Shown here in pieces: positions 29,269 to 40,245 of a DNA stretch of 64,000 nt. Where the stretch lies: positions 1 to 64,000 of the forward strand of contig AJWJ01000057.1 in the NCBI GenBank assembly GCA_000277445.1, in the 5' to 3' direction. Every line of letters starts with the position of its first letter. Position 1 is the stretch's first letter. This DNA comes from Polysphondylium violaceum (lineage: Eukaryota > Evosea > Eumycetozoa > Dictyosteliales > Dictyosteliaceae). Under the pieces are notes generated by a model. It saw only the letters and a program-made list of their open reading frames with translations. It was not told the DNA's origin and did not search any database. A program made the position numbers and the translations under genes.

Positions 29269-32200
29269 ATGTTTGTACTACAAATTCATAGTGTAACATT
29301 TTTCAATCCATCACATCAAACCAAACTTCGAAATGTATTTTTAGATATATCCAACGAAAACCAACCATCGAGGAGGTACTTTGTTGGTCGTTTTTCAACG
29401 TCATCTACGAAATCTTGTGAATCGATTATACATATTTCCAAAACACCAATTACACTACATCTCTCGTATGGACCACTCATGTATCATGATTTAGGTCCCC
29501 AAACAATCTATGACTTTCTCTATGAAGATAAAAATAATCTGGGTCAAAAAAAAGTAAGTAGAAAACTATTTTGAACTTTTTCTCAGTGTGCATGCTGCCG
29601 CTGCTAAAAAAAGATCTCTGATATTTTTTTCATTTTTGTTTGTTCCAAAACCTGGTCAAAATACATAGATGATGGATATTAATAATTTATAATTACACTA
29701 GTTTTTAACATTTGGCAGAAGAGGACCTTTGTATCATGTTTGTTATTCAATTTCACCAGTTAAATATTCCTATGGATATTCATTGAATAGAATCAGTTGT
29801 TTAAAACAAATCACATCATTAAAAGATGAACTTTATGCCGAAGTTGAATTTAATCATAGTCCTCAATCAATTGGACCTGGCCCTACAAATAGATATCATT
29901 TGGGTAGTTTTGTATCTCATGATATCACTGAAATTCATTCTGTTCATAATTGTATGTGTTGAAAAAAACATAATAATTTGAATATATACTAACCTTAATT
30001 TCCTACACTATTAGTAACATTTTCAACATTGGTTAATTTTGTATTAACATTTTATATAAAGACATCAACAGCAGAATATATATTGGGTACATTAAAGTTT
30101 ACACCCATACATGAAATCAATTCAAATTTTAAATCATCGCTATCCTCCTCGGATCCAACATTGCCTCTAAAATCACAAACTGAAAAACCTCAAACTCCAC
30201 AGATTCATAAACTCGAGTTAACTCATAATTTTCCAAAGGAATGGAAGGTTGAACACGCAGATTTAACTCAACCAAGTAGTAGTAATAGTAGTAATAATAA
30301 TAACAGTACAACATCATCTAGTCATAATAAAAACAATTCATTGGAAAAGGAAATGAAAACTATCACCAACAGTGATATATCGATTGATAAGGGTGGTTTA
30401 TATTGTTACAGAAGCACAGAGGAAAAGGTATATACATTTTTACAAAATGAATCAACAATCATTAAAAAGATTACACTTACATCAACCGAAGGTAGAGGAT
30501 CCTATGAATTTGTGTTTACACTATCAAAGACTGATTTTATGATGTTGGCAAATATTGAAGCCAATCAACAACAACTATCTCATAAATTTGATATCGAGAA
30601 TATAGATTTCCTACACAACCATCATCAAAATACAATATTATCAAATTCATTGAAAAGAAATCAAAAGAGTCAGATTAGTAATAGTAGCAGCAGTGTTAAT
30701 GATAGTAATGGTAGTAGTAGTAATAATAGTAACATTGATCATAATGGATCAATCGATGAAAGGGATTATGAAATCACAACCAATGTGTTTAATATACAAA
30801 CAGAGGGAAATCAAGTAGAGGTGTTGATTGATGGCTTGCAAACGTTTAGAAGATACTATGAAATTATGATGAATGCGCAACACAGTATCAGTATATTGGC
30901 ATGGGAACTGTCATTTTCATTTGGTCTCGTGTTGAAAAAGAATGTCTTATCTGGGTTACCCATGTACGTTGATCCATTTTCAAAATGGATTACATTGGAA
31001 GATGTGTTGATTACCAAGGTACTCAGTGGCGTCAATGTCAGAATCATTGTATGGAGACATGAACTTTTATCTCATCTAACTCGTTTTCTCTATTTAGGTG
31101 AAGTCACCATTGAAAGAGAGGTGGCTAAGCTAGAGAGAAGATGTAAGAAATTGGATATCGTTTGCAATGTATTTCATACAACCCATAATATGCCTGGCGT
31201 AGATAGTACCTTTGCAAACATTGATCAAAATTATTATTGTTATGGTCATGATAGTCATACTCATAATACTAATAATAGTAATAATAGTAATAGTAATAGT
31301 AAACCAAAAGAGAATCAACCACCAAGTATTACAGTTATAATAGTGGGTAACCCACAGGGTATTTTATCATCCCATCATGAAAAACTATTACTTGTAGATG
31401 CAGAGTGCCCTGATCATTGTGTTGCATTTACTGGTGGTTTTGATATTGCCAGAGGTAGATATGATCAACCTTTACATCAAATACCTAAACCCTATATCCC
31501 AAATATTAAACCAACCACAACTACGACTACAACTACCTCTGGTACCTCAAACAACAACAAAACTACGACATCGGTCATTAATAATAGTAATAATAATAAT
31601 AATAATAATAACAAATACACTCAAGATCAAGATGATGGTCATGATCAAGATAATCAAAATATTACAACACCCACAACAAAAACAACAACAACAATAACAA
31701 CAAATAACAAAGAACCACCTAGATATAGTGGTAGAAATGTTCAACCTTTATTACGTCAGATTAGATTCCTTTGGCATGATATTCAAATACTATTAAGGGG
31801 ACCAAGTACCCAACATCTTAGATTCCATTTCTATCAACGTTGGATACATGCATTCTCACAAAACATCTCTTTGACGAGAAACTCTGTACTCTCTGTATTG
31901 CCAACCATGATCACATGTACGAAAAAACATCAGCCTGCCGATAGTATTAAAGTCATCCATAGCGATCCTGCGCCTGTGTATGAGCACTGCTCAGTGAGAC
32001 TGTTTAGAACATGGAAAGGCGTGTTGGACACCAACATGCTCTTTGATGACTATGGCAAGATGATATTGAATGCCAAGAAGTTCCTCTACATTGAACATCA
32101 ATACCCTTTCCAAAACTTTACACTCACCTACTATATGTGCGAGGCCTTGAAGGCCAATCCCAAGCTCCACCTCCTTATTGTCACCCCCGTCAAAACCGAT

Positions 32201-32794
32201 CTTCCCAGCGGCCTCGTCGGCGAGTTGTTTGACTGGTCCCAAGACCACATCATCAAACATCTCCATCTCATCCAAAGCGTGGCCCCCGACCGTGTCGGCA
32301 TCTATGGCCTCGTGCGTCAAGACGCCGAGACCAGCAGACTCAAGCCCATATACATCCACTCCAAACTCTTTATTGTCGACGACCTCATATTCAACGTCGG
32401 CTCCACCAACATGGACAACATGAGTTTCTTTCACTCTAGCGAACTGTGTGCCTCGATCATTGAGCCCCATCTCGCCCGAGACACCCGAGTCAGACTGGCA
32501 AAGGAACACCTGGGCTCATTTTACACGGAATCCATGTCTGAAAACTTTTTAGACATGTTTAATGCCTTTAAACGCGTGTCTGATGAAAACTTTGAAAGAC
32601 TTCGTTATAAAAGACTCCTCATTGGTCGACCCGTGTCTCTTGCCGCCGATAAATATGAATTCCTTTTAAAGAAAATATATTATCCAAGTAAATTCACCAA
32701 ACTCCTCTTCAAAATGGGTTTAGACACTGAAGAGTGGCTCAGTAAAATGTTTAATCCATCTTCCTGGATGAGCTATTTAAAACCAAAATTATAA
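29269..32794 (+). CDS. Phospholipase D
   Basis: Three exons (29269-29553, 29702-29951, 30015-32794) join in frame to 1104 residues. The enzyme hydrolyses phosphatidylcholine to phosphatidic acid and choline at membranes. Two HKD half-sites are intact: SSHHEKLLLVD near residue 633 and YIHSKLFIVDD near residue 960, followed by NVGSTNMDNMS. Flanking blocks typical of eukaryotic PLD are present: FRRYYEIM, AWELSFSFG, FTGGFDIARGRYD, RDVQPLLRQI-like RNVQPLLRQIRFLWHD and EHQYPFQN. Asn/Ser- and Thr-rich inserts lie at about residues 270-290, 400-440 and 680-740. No PX or PH domain is evident in the N-terminal third. Codon use becomes much richer in C-ending codons between 32150 and 32480, across the second HKD. 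Dictyostelids carry several PLD genes and I cannot say which orthologue this is. Confidence 0.93.
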
Positions 32795-32988
32795 TAAATA
32801 TTTATTATGCGGTGTGATCAATCTTGCCCTGTGCGCCTATTTCCAATTCTTGGTTTTTTTTGAAAATTTGAAGAATCTAATTTTTTTTTTTTTTTAGAAA
32901 TTGGATTTTTTTTTTTTATTAAATTTTTTTTTGTGATTTCTCATCATTTAATATTATTATCTGGAGATATAAATACAACAACACAAAG

Positions 32989-34527
32989 ATGGAAGATGAT
33001 ATGGTTATAGAAGTTGCAGGATCGAGTAATGGTGAAAAGACCACTACCACATCGTCATTGTCATCATCTGAATTTGATCTTGAAAACTATATCAACAATT
33101 ACAGCGGCAACACCAAGATCAATAGATTGATCTTTATCGCAGAACATTGCAAACCACTTGAAGCTGAAGCTTATCAAATGGCTGCTAAAGAAGTACAAAA
33201 AACACCAAACTATGAACTCTATAAAACTATCGTTGGCAAATCACACGGTATTCTCTCTCTTGACAGTGCTTGGGTTGATAACATGGCTAAAAAGAATCTT
33301 GCTCAATTAGATAAACTTGACTCTGACCTCAACACTGCTAAAGCAAATATGGTTAAAGATAGTATTCGTGTATGTATAAACGAGCAAACACACTATATAA
33401 TTATATATTAATATTTATACCATTACTACTATAATGATTAACTATTAAAGTTGGCACAAAATGAATTGGGAGAGTTTTATTATAAATCAGGAGATTATCC
33501 AAATGCAATGAAATCATTTGTCAGAACTAGAGACTATTGTACAACATCTAAAAATATTTTAACAATGTGTTTTAATATCATCAAAGTTGGTATTGAAAAT
33601 GTAAACTACTCTCATGTAATTACCTATGTCACCAAAGCTGAACAATCACCAGATCTTGATAACGCCTCTAGAGCTAAACTTAATTCATGCATGGGTTTAG
33701 CAAATTTACATCTTAGTAAATATAAACCTGCTGCAAAGAAATTCATTGAAACTCCATTTGAACAAGCCAATGTATTCTCTGATGTAAGTATTATTGCTAC
33801 ATGAAGAGAGAGAGAAAGAAAAGAATAACAAATATTAATATTAATATTTCATATTTTAAATATACAGGTATTATCACAACAAGATATTGCTATTTATGGT
33901 GGACTTTGTGCATTGGCCACATTTGATAGATCAGAGTTAAAGAAAAAGGTTATTGATGATCCAACATTTAAACAATTTATGGAATTGGTACCAGAGGTTA
34001 GAGAGTTGATCAATGATTTTTATAATAGTAAATATGGATCCTGTTTATCCTATCTCGACAAACTCAAGCCAAGTCTCTTGTTGGACGTTCATCTCTTTGA
34101 ACACGTCGAAGTTTTGTACTCCAAGATTCGTAGCAAGTCTTTGATTCAGTATTTCTCACCCTATGTATCTGTAGATTTGAACGTCATGGCCACCGCCTTT
34201 AACACCACTGTACAATCGCTCGAAAAAGAGATTAGCAAGTTGATCATGGACGACAGCATTCAAGCACGTATCGACAGTCACAACAAACGTCTCTATGCCC
34301 GAAAAACCGATCAAAGAACCTCTACCTTTGAGAAAACCATCCAAGTGGGCAATGATTTCCAAAACTCGACCAACAACCTCTTGTTACGTCTTGAAATGTT
34401 AAACAACAACATCACCACCACCAGCGGCCGTAACAAAAACAACAATGGCATGGATTTTGAAAAATCTCAATTTTTGGAAAACTTTCACCCACAACACTCT
34501 CATTTCTTTCAATCTCATGGTAGATAA
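32989..34527 (+). CDS. csn1: COP9 signalosome complex subunit 1
   Basis: Three exons (32989-33369, 33451-33783, 33868-34527) join in phase 0 to 457 residues, matching the length I recall for the Dictyostelium protein. CSN1 is a PCI-domain scaffold of the COP9 signalosome, which removes Nedd8 from cullins. [20 protein letters not shown] and the TPR-like [18 protein letters not shown]... regions are typical, with the PCI winged helix at about residues 320-420 ([20 protein letters not shown], then [12 protein letters not shown]). The Asn/Thr-rich segment near the C-terminus is dictyostelid low complexity. It lies 194 bases after phospholipase D on the same strand. Confidence 0.93.
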
Positions 34528-35124
34528 ATAATAATAATTGTATTCCTATTATTATTTAGACATGTTGTGTTTATTGTTTTTAATTAAAAGAAATTTAGAA
34601 AATAAAATTATTTTAAAATATTTGTAAAACAGAACACAGATATATATATTTGGGGTAAAAATAGTTACAAACTACTTCAGAATCAAATCACACAAATTCC
34701 AACCAAAACTTTCTATATTTAGAATTTGTTTTTTTTTTTTTTTTTTTCTTATTTTTTTTCACTTTTTATAAAAAAACCAATTTGGAATATACATAAATGT
34801 GGTTAGCATACCAATAATAGGTTAGCATACCAATTTATAATCTTTTCATCTCATTGAATCATTATTGACCCTCTGACTTTGATAATCTATCCTAACCTTT
34901 TTTTTTTTTTTTTTTTTTCATTTATGTGATACAACTGATGAGTGGTTGTTGAAATTTTTTAAAAAACTTTTTTGGTGCGGCGTCATCATCACAGTTTTTT
35001 TTTTTTTTTTCAAATTTTTTCAAAATTTTTTTTTAGTGTGTTCTTCATTTTTTTTATAAATGGCCACTGGAGTTTTTTTTTTTTTTTTTTTCATTTTATA
35101 ATCATTGTATAGATATATAATAAA
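34528..35124. promoter_or_regulatory. Upstream region of calreticulin, with direct repeat
   Basis: AT-rich DNA with four long poly-T tracts (34730-34747, 34900-34918, 34995-35010, 35077-35091). A 15-base unit, GGTTAGCATACCAAT, occurs at 34801-34815 and 34820-34834. The pair may be a regulatory element of the following gene. Confidence 0.55.
34801..34834. repeat. Direct repeat of 15 bases upstream of calreticulin
   Basis: Two exact copies of GGTTAGCATACCAAT with a 19-base period. Each copy also carries a small inverted repeat (GGTTAGCATACC is close to palindromic: GGT..ACC). Confidence 0.7.
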
Positions 35125-36516
35125 ATGAGATCAGTTACTTCTTTCTTATTATTAGTTTTACTCTTAGTTGGATTAGCTTCCGCTACTATTCATTTCCAAG
35201 AAACCTTTGAAGGTAAATATAGATATATGATGGATAGATATATAAATATAATCAACAAATCTAAATATAGAAAATAATATTAATCAATAAAATATATTAT
35301 ATTAGACGGTTGGAAAGATAAATGGGTTGTTTCTAAATGGAAACAAGACGAAGGTACCGCTGGTAAATTCGCCCACACTGCCGGTAAATGGTATGGTGAT
35401 GCCGAAAATAAAGGTATTCAAACTTCACAAGACGCTCGTTTCTACGCCATCTCTGCTAAATTCCCAGCTTTTAGCAATGAAGGTAAAGACTTGGTTGTCC
35501 AATACACTGTCAAGAATGAAAACAAAGTAGACTGTGGTGGTTCATACATTAAACTCTTACCAGCCACTGTTGATCAAGAAAACTTTAACGGTGACTCTGA
35601 ATACAACATTATGTTTGGTCCAGATGTTTGCGGTGCTCAAAAGAGAATTCACGTCATTTTCAACTACAAGGGCAAAAACTATTTGATCAAAAAAGAAATC
35701 AACAAAGTTGAAACCGATCAATTGACTCATCAATACACTTTGATTGTCAAACCAGACAACACCTACAAAGTTTTAGTCGACAACAAAGAAGCTCAATCTG
35801 GTAGTCTTGCCGAAGATTGGGAAATGCTCGCTCCAAAGACCATCAAGGATCCAAATGCCTCCAAACCAGAAGATTGGGTCAATGACAAGGAAATCGACGA
35901 TCCAGAAGATGTTAAACCAGAAAACTATGATGACATTCCAGCTACCATTGTAGATCCAGATGCCACCAAGCCAGACGATTGGAATGAAGAAGATGATGGT
36001 GAATGGGAAGCCCCAGTCATTGCCAACCCAGAATTCAAAGGTGCTTGGAAAGCTAAAAAGATCCCAAATCCAGCCTACAAAGGTGAATGGGTCCACCCAC
36101 TCGTTGACAACCCAGAATACCAAGACGACAAGAACCTCTATCTCTACAAAAATATTGGTGCTGTTGGTTTTGAATTATGGCAAGTTAAATCTGGTTCCAT
36201 CTTTGACAACATCCTCATTGCCGACTCTGAAGAAGACGCTACCGCTTTCTCTGAAAAGAACTTTGAATCCATCCAAGAAGGTGAGAAGAAAATGTTCGAA
36301 GAAATTGAAGAAAAGAGAAAAGCTGAAGAAAAACAAAAGTTGGAAGATGAAAAGAAAAAACAAGAAGAAGCCGCCGCCGCTGAAAAGGAACAACACTCTG
36401 ACCACGAACACTCTGAAGCTGATGAAGAACAAGAATTAATCAAAACTCAAACTGGTAACAAGGATGAAGTTAAACCACCAAAGGCCGCCAAAAAGGTTGA
36501 CCATGATGAACTTTAA
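35125..36516 (+). CDS. crtA: Calreticulin
   Basis: Exon 1 (35125-35212) and exon 2 (35306-36516) join in phase 1 to 432 residues. A signal peptide (MRSVTSFLLLVLLLVGLASA) leads into the lectin domain FQETFEDGWKDKWV. The P-domain shows three type-1 repeats (IKDPNASKPEDW, IDDPEDVKPENY, IVDPDATKPDDW) and three type-2 repeats (GEWEAPVIANPEF, GAWKAKKIPNPAY, GEWVHPLVDNPEY). The acidic Lys/Glu-rich C-domain ends in HDEL, an ER retrieval signal. It is an ER lumen calcium-binding chaperone for glycoproteins. Codon use is strongly biased to C-ending, translationally favoured codons, as expected for an abundant protein. Confidence 0.96.
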
Positions 36517-36665
36517 ATAATTTTAATTTAATTTCCTTGTTTTTTTATTATTGTTTTCCATTTAATAGGAATATAATATAAATAAATTTTTGTCATATTA
36601 AAAATAGATATAGATATAAAGTTTATTTATTAAAACATTTTAGTTAAATTTCCATGTAACACCAC
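36517..36665. terminator. 3' flank of calreticulin
   Basis: Very AT-rich, with two AATATA/AATAAA-type candidate polyadenylation signals (AATATAAATAAA near 36575). Weak evidence only. Confidence 0.3.
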
Positions 36666-36938
36666 TTAATTATAATTTATCTTTATTTCCATTATTGAAA
36701 AAAACCACAACAAACTTTTTTTATAATTTCTTGTCTTTGATCCACCTCGACTAAAATGGAAGTTATTTATCACAATGTGATGTATACTTATGTTCTGAAT
36801 CTTTGTATCTCGAGTTATACCTATCTTTTCGTGAAGTGCCACCATATTTTCGGATATAAGACATCTCACCTAATTTACATAAAGGCCCATAGTTTTAGCC
36901 TTAACTAAGTCTTCGTTACCTGTAAGTTTCTCACATTT
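36666..36938 (-). pseudogene. Remnant of an unrecognised gene
   Basis: A minus-strand frame encodes protein-like text: NEDLVKAKTMGLYVN, one in-frame stop, then ENMVALHEKIGITRDTKIQ and VINNFHFSRGGSKTRNYKK. It has no start and no downstream partner. The coherence on both sides of the stop suggests a decayed host gene, unless a tiny intron is being missed. The LVKAK phrase also occurs in the remnant at 7929-8076, but that may be chance. Confidence 0.35.
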
Positions 36939-37259
36939 GTTGTGCTGGTGGGGGTGTTTCCAATGGAATATGGTGTTTGGATATAGGAATGCATTATAGA
37001 AAATAATCCGATTTATTATATAAAATAATGTAAAATAATGGTATTGTTATTTTTTATTAGATTGGTAATTAATTTATGATAGATAAATACATAATCGATC
37101 AGGTATAACATAAGATAAGGTGTCCTGGTTATGAGTCAATAGTCCTTATTTATTGTCTGGTGATATTCCCTCACCAGATCGCAGATTTTACAGATGGTCC
37201 ATCTTATTCTCTATTAGTGTCCATAAAATAAGAGAATTGTTTTATCTTTACAACTTAAG
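36939..37259. other. Intergenic between two remnants
   Basis: AT-rich. A CACCAGA...GGTGATAT-type inverted phrase lies near 37160-37180. No gene seen. Confidence 0.35.
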
Positions 37260-37631
37260 CTATTCAAAATTGAAGCGCTGGAGTTTTTTTTTTTTGAAGA
37301 ATATTGGTGACTCTGGAATATTGAAAAAGTTTTCTGATAATTTTTCTGATTCAATTCCAAATAAAAGATATTTAATTGATCCATTACTATTGCCATCATT
37401 GAAATTCAACTGAGTGAGTGATTGAGGAAGACATTTGATATTAAAGTCTTCTTTTAGCTCTTCTTTATCATCTTGATAATATTCATAATCAGAGGCATCA
37501 GAGTCCTCAGGGTCATACTCTCTCGGATTATTTAATACCAATATTTTAACACTATTTGATATGGCAGGTTCATCAATAGATATTGGTCTATTGATGTAAA
37601 TATAATAAAAAAAGGCATTCGAACTAAACAC
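37260..37631 (-). pseudogene. FNIP/LRR-like gene fragment
   Basis: An open minus-strand frame of about 120 codons lacks an ATG at its head. It contains ISNSVKILVLNN, an acidic stretch DPEDSDASDYEYYQDD, then CLPQSLTQLNFNDGNSNG. The LP-x-S-L-x-x-L-x-F unit is the FNIP/LRR repeat pattern seen in the gene at 5858. The frame then dissolves into Lys/Phe-rich sequence. I take it as a truncated FNIP-family copy, or an internal exon of a poorly resolved gene. Confidence 0.45.
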
Positions 37632-37866
37632 TAAATAAATTATGATCTCTATTCAATAATATAAATAATTAACAAACAATGAAAAAAAATTACTTAATAT
37701 TTAACAAGAACAGATAATAGAGCATCCTATTTATTGTTTTATTTTTTCAAATAGCAAATATATTCATTAAACAAAAAATAAAGATAGATCATCAAAATAA
37801 AAGATTTTTCGCCCCACTCAAATCATTTTAATTATTATATTTAAAAAAAATTTATACGTTGTTGTT
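37632..37866. other. Spacer
   Basis: AT-rich flanks between the FNIP-like fragment and the 3' end of the ThrRS gene. Nothing seen. Confidence 0.4.
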
Positions 37867-39894
37867 TTACAAAAATTTATCATTGTTTTCTTGGAATTCA
37901 AGTAAAAGTTGATCGAGTGATAATTTAGAATCAGAGTCTGGAGAATCACGTCTTTTAACATTCAGGATTTTAGTATCGACCTCCTCTTGGCCAATGACAA
38001 GTATATAGTTGTATCGTTGGATTAAACCTTCACGTACTTTTTTGCCCATAGTTTTACTGTTGTTGGCATCGATATCTACATGATAACCTTTGGAAGCAAT
38101 AGATTGTTGGATCAAACTAGCTTCGGCAGTGAATTTATCAGTAACGGGAATAATCAAGCATTGACGAGGTGATAACCAAAATGGCCATTTACCAGCAGTG
38201 TGTTCCATTAAAATGGCCATCATTCTCTCTACGGATCCAAAGAGGGCTCTGTGAATCATAACAGGTCTATCAAATGGGTTTTCAAGACTATCGGTTTGGT
38301 ACTCTAGAGAGAATCTAATTGGAAGTTGGAAATCCAATTGAATGGTGGCACATTGATGACTCTTTCCATTGGCATCTCTGAGATGAATATCAATCTTGGG
38401 TCCATAAAAAGCACCATCTTCTGGATTGATTTTCCATTTATCTCCGCAAAACTCTGTCAAAACCTCTCCGAGGGCAGCTTCGGCTTTATCCCAAACAGCC
38501 TTTTCGCCCAAAAACTTTTGTGGACGAGTAGAGAGTTCCAAGTGAAAAGAGAAATTGAATATCCTGTAAACAAATTGCATGAAATCCAGACAGCCACGAA
38601 TCTCATCTTTAATCATATCATGAGTGCAAAAGATGTGGGCGTCATCTTGTTGGAATCTACGAACACGGGTTAGACCAGTGAGCGAGCCATGAGACTCGTT
38701 TCTATGAAGTGCGCCAAAATCTGCGATACGAAGAGGAAGTTCTTTGTAGGATCTATTTTTATGAGCAAAAATTAAACAATGGCCAGGACAATTCATGGGT
38801 TTGAGAGAGTATTTGGTGTCGTCGCAATTAAAGGAAAACATATTCTCTTCGTAATTGTTCCAATGACCCGATGTTTCCCAAAGCTTTTGATTGTAAATGT
38901 TTGGAGTGATAACTTCTTCATAGCCTCTCTTTTTATATTCTCTACGAAGGAAATCCAAGAGTTTGTTGTATATTCTCGTTCCATGTGGTAAAAAGAAGCA
39001 AGAGCCTGGACTAAATGGATGAAAGAAAAAGAGTTCTTGATTCTTTCCAATGACACGGTGGTCTTTTAATGCTGCTGCTTTTTGTACCTCTTGCCATTGA
39101 GCCAATTGTTTTGCGTCTGGGAATGAAATACCAACGATTCTTTGTAATAAACTAAAAGGCTCTTGACCGACGACTGAACTATTTTTAATGAGTTCAAATG
39201 AAAATGAACCACTCATATCCACAGATGGTGCTTTGGTGATTGAATAAAAACCTTTATAATTTGTAACTGGGACATTGTTGGCAAAGGATTGAATCATACT
39301 AGATGGGAATAATTGTTGAGCCTCCTGTAGAGACATTGATTGATTTTCAATTGGATCCTTTGATTTAACATTTGTTTGCATGATTTTATAAATGGCACGG
39401 ATATCTTCTTCTTTAAGTGTCATTTGAGAGTCACTGAAATGAATATCAACGTAAAATGAACCTTGATTGATACTGTCTGCTTTGGTCTCGTCTACCAAAC
39501 TACCATGATTGACGATAGTAACTTTAACATCTGGTCTTACAGCAGCAAAATACTGAGTGACTGCTTGACCCAAAATCACAGAGGAATTAATCCAAAAGCA
39601 TTTTCTTGCGTCTTGATCTTCAAAATTCAAAAACTCTATTGAATAGTCATCTTGATTGACCACAGTCTTCATTGATTGCAATTGTTTGTTATTTATTCTA
39701 GATACCATTGATTGTTTGGCTAAACTCTTTGATATACTATTTGCAATATCAAGGGGTCTAAGATGTGTATCAAATGACATGATTCTACCATCATTTAATT
39801 TAACATTACTACCATAATATCTATTATTAATAAATCCAAGTATAGATCTACTAGCTCTACTCGCGGTGGTGTGTCTTAATAATGAACCAAACAT
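37867..39894 (-). CDS. Threonyl-tRNA synthetase with degenerate editing domain, probably mitochondrial
   Basis: A single exon encodes 675 residues. The basic, Ser/Arg-rich start (RHTTASRASRSILGFINNRYYG) looks like a mitochondrial presequence. A TGS-like region follows, then the N2 editing domain, then the class II catalytic core with NCPGHCLIFAH, LHRNESHGSLTGLTRVRRFQ and IHRALFGSVERM. The core zinc ligands (Cys in NCPGH, His in LHRNE, His in IHRA) are present, as is the anticodon-binding domain. In the editing domain the HSxxH motif reads INSSVILGQAV and the CRGPH-type motif is replaced by SVDMSGSFSFELI, so the catalytic His and Cys residues are gone. I infer charging of tRNA-Thr without post-transfer editing of serine. 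Divergent from TAF12. Confidence 0.93.
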   Translation of the reverse strand: MFGSLLRHTTASRASRSILGFINNRYYGSNVKLNDGRIMSFDTHLRPLDIANSISKSLAKQSMVSRINNKQLQSMKTVVNQDDYSIEFLNFEDQDARKCFWINSSVILGQAVTQYFAAVRPDVKVTIVNHGSLVDETKADSINQGSFYVDIHFSDSQMTLKEEDIRAIYKIMQTNVKSKDPIENQSMSLQEAQQLFPSSMIQSFANNVPVTNYKGFYSITKAPSVDMSGSFSFELIKNSSVVGQEPFSLLQRIVGISFPDAKQLAQWQEVQKAAALKDHRVIGKNQELFFFHPFSPGSCFFLPHGTRIYNKLLDFLRREYKKRGYEEVITPNIYNQKLWETSGHWNNYEENMFSFNCDDTKYSLKPMNCPGHCLIFAHKNRSYKELPLRIADFGALHRNESHGSLTGLTRVRRFQQDDAHIFCTHDMIKDEIRGCLDFMQFVYRIFNFSFHLELSTRPQKFLGEKAVWDKAEAALGEVLTEFCGDKWKINPEDGAFYGPKIDIHLRDANGKSHQCATIQLDFQLPIRFSLEYQTDSLENPFDRPVMIHRALFGSVERMMAILMEHTAGKWPFWLSPRQCLIIPVTDKFTAEASLIQQSIASKGYHVDIDANNSKTMGKKVREGLIQRYNYILVIGQEEVDTKILNVKRRDSPDSDSKLSLDQLLLEFQENNDKFL

Positions 39895-40245
39895 TCTTTG
39901 TCAAAAGCACAAATAGTCGTCGTTGTACTAGTATTGCATCGAATATATTTAATTTCGATTTCTGACCATGATTGCATTTATATTGATGGTCATTACAAAT
40001 CTTTCGTTTTTTTTTTTTTTTTTCTAAATTTTCAAAAAAAGAAGTTCTGTGCAAGGGGGAGTATAAAAAGAAAAAATTTTCATTTGTTTTTTTCGCGCCA
40101 TTCTTTTTCAATCAGAATATTAATATATTAGTTTTCTTTGATATTGGATATATTAAGATATATATCTGATTGATTCGTAGATATATTAAGATATATATCT
40201 AATTGATTCGTGTTTGCAGAGGCAATAATAGTATAATTAGTAGTC
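39895..40245. promoter_or_regulatory. Divergent promoter region with tandem repeat
   Basis: 351 bases between the ThrRS and TAF12 starts. It includes a T run at 40009-40023 and two adjacent near-identical 33-base units (40148-40212). Confidence 0.55.
40148..40212. repeat. Tandem 33-bp direct repeat upstream of TAF12
   Basis: Two copies of a unit built on TATTAAGATATATATCTGA and TTGATTCGT, starting at 40151 and 40184, differ by about one base in the core (CTGATTG against CTAATTG). Each contains the palindrome AGATATATATCT. Confidence 0.75.

Noticed and set aside
31991-32509. 172-codon minus-strand frame opposite phospholipase D
   Set aside because: Overlaps the conserved second HKD motif; an antisense frame caused by the GC-rich codons there.
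35773-36443. Open frames opposite and shifted within calreticulin
   Set aside because: Trp/Phe-rich or Lys/Pro-rich shadows of the P-domain repeats and acidic tail.
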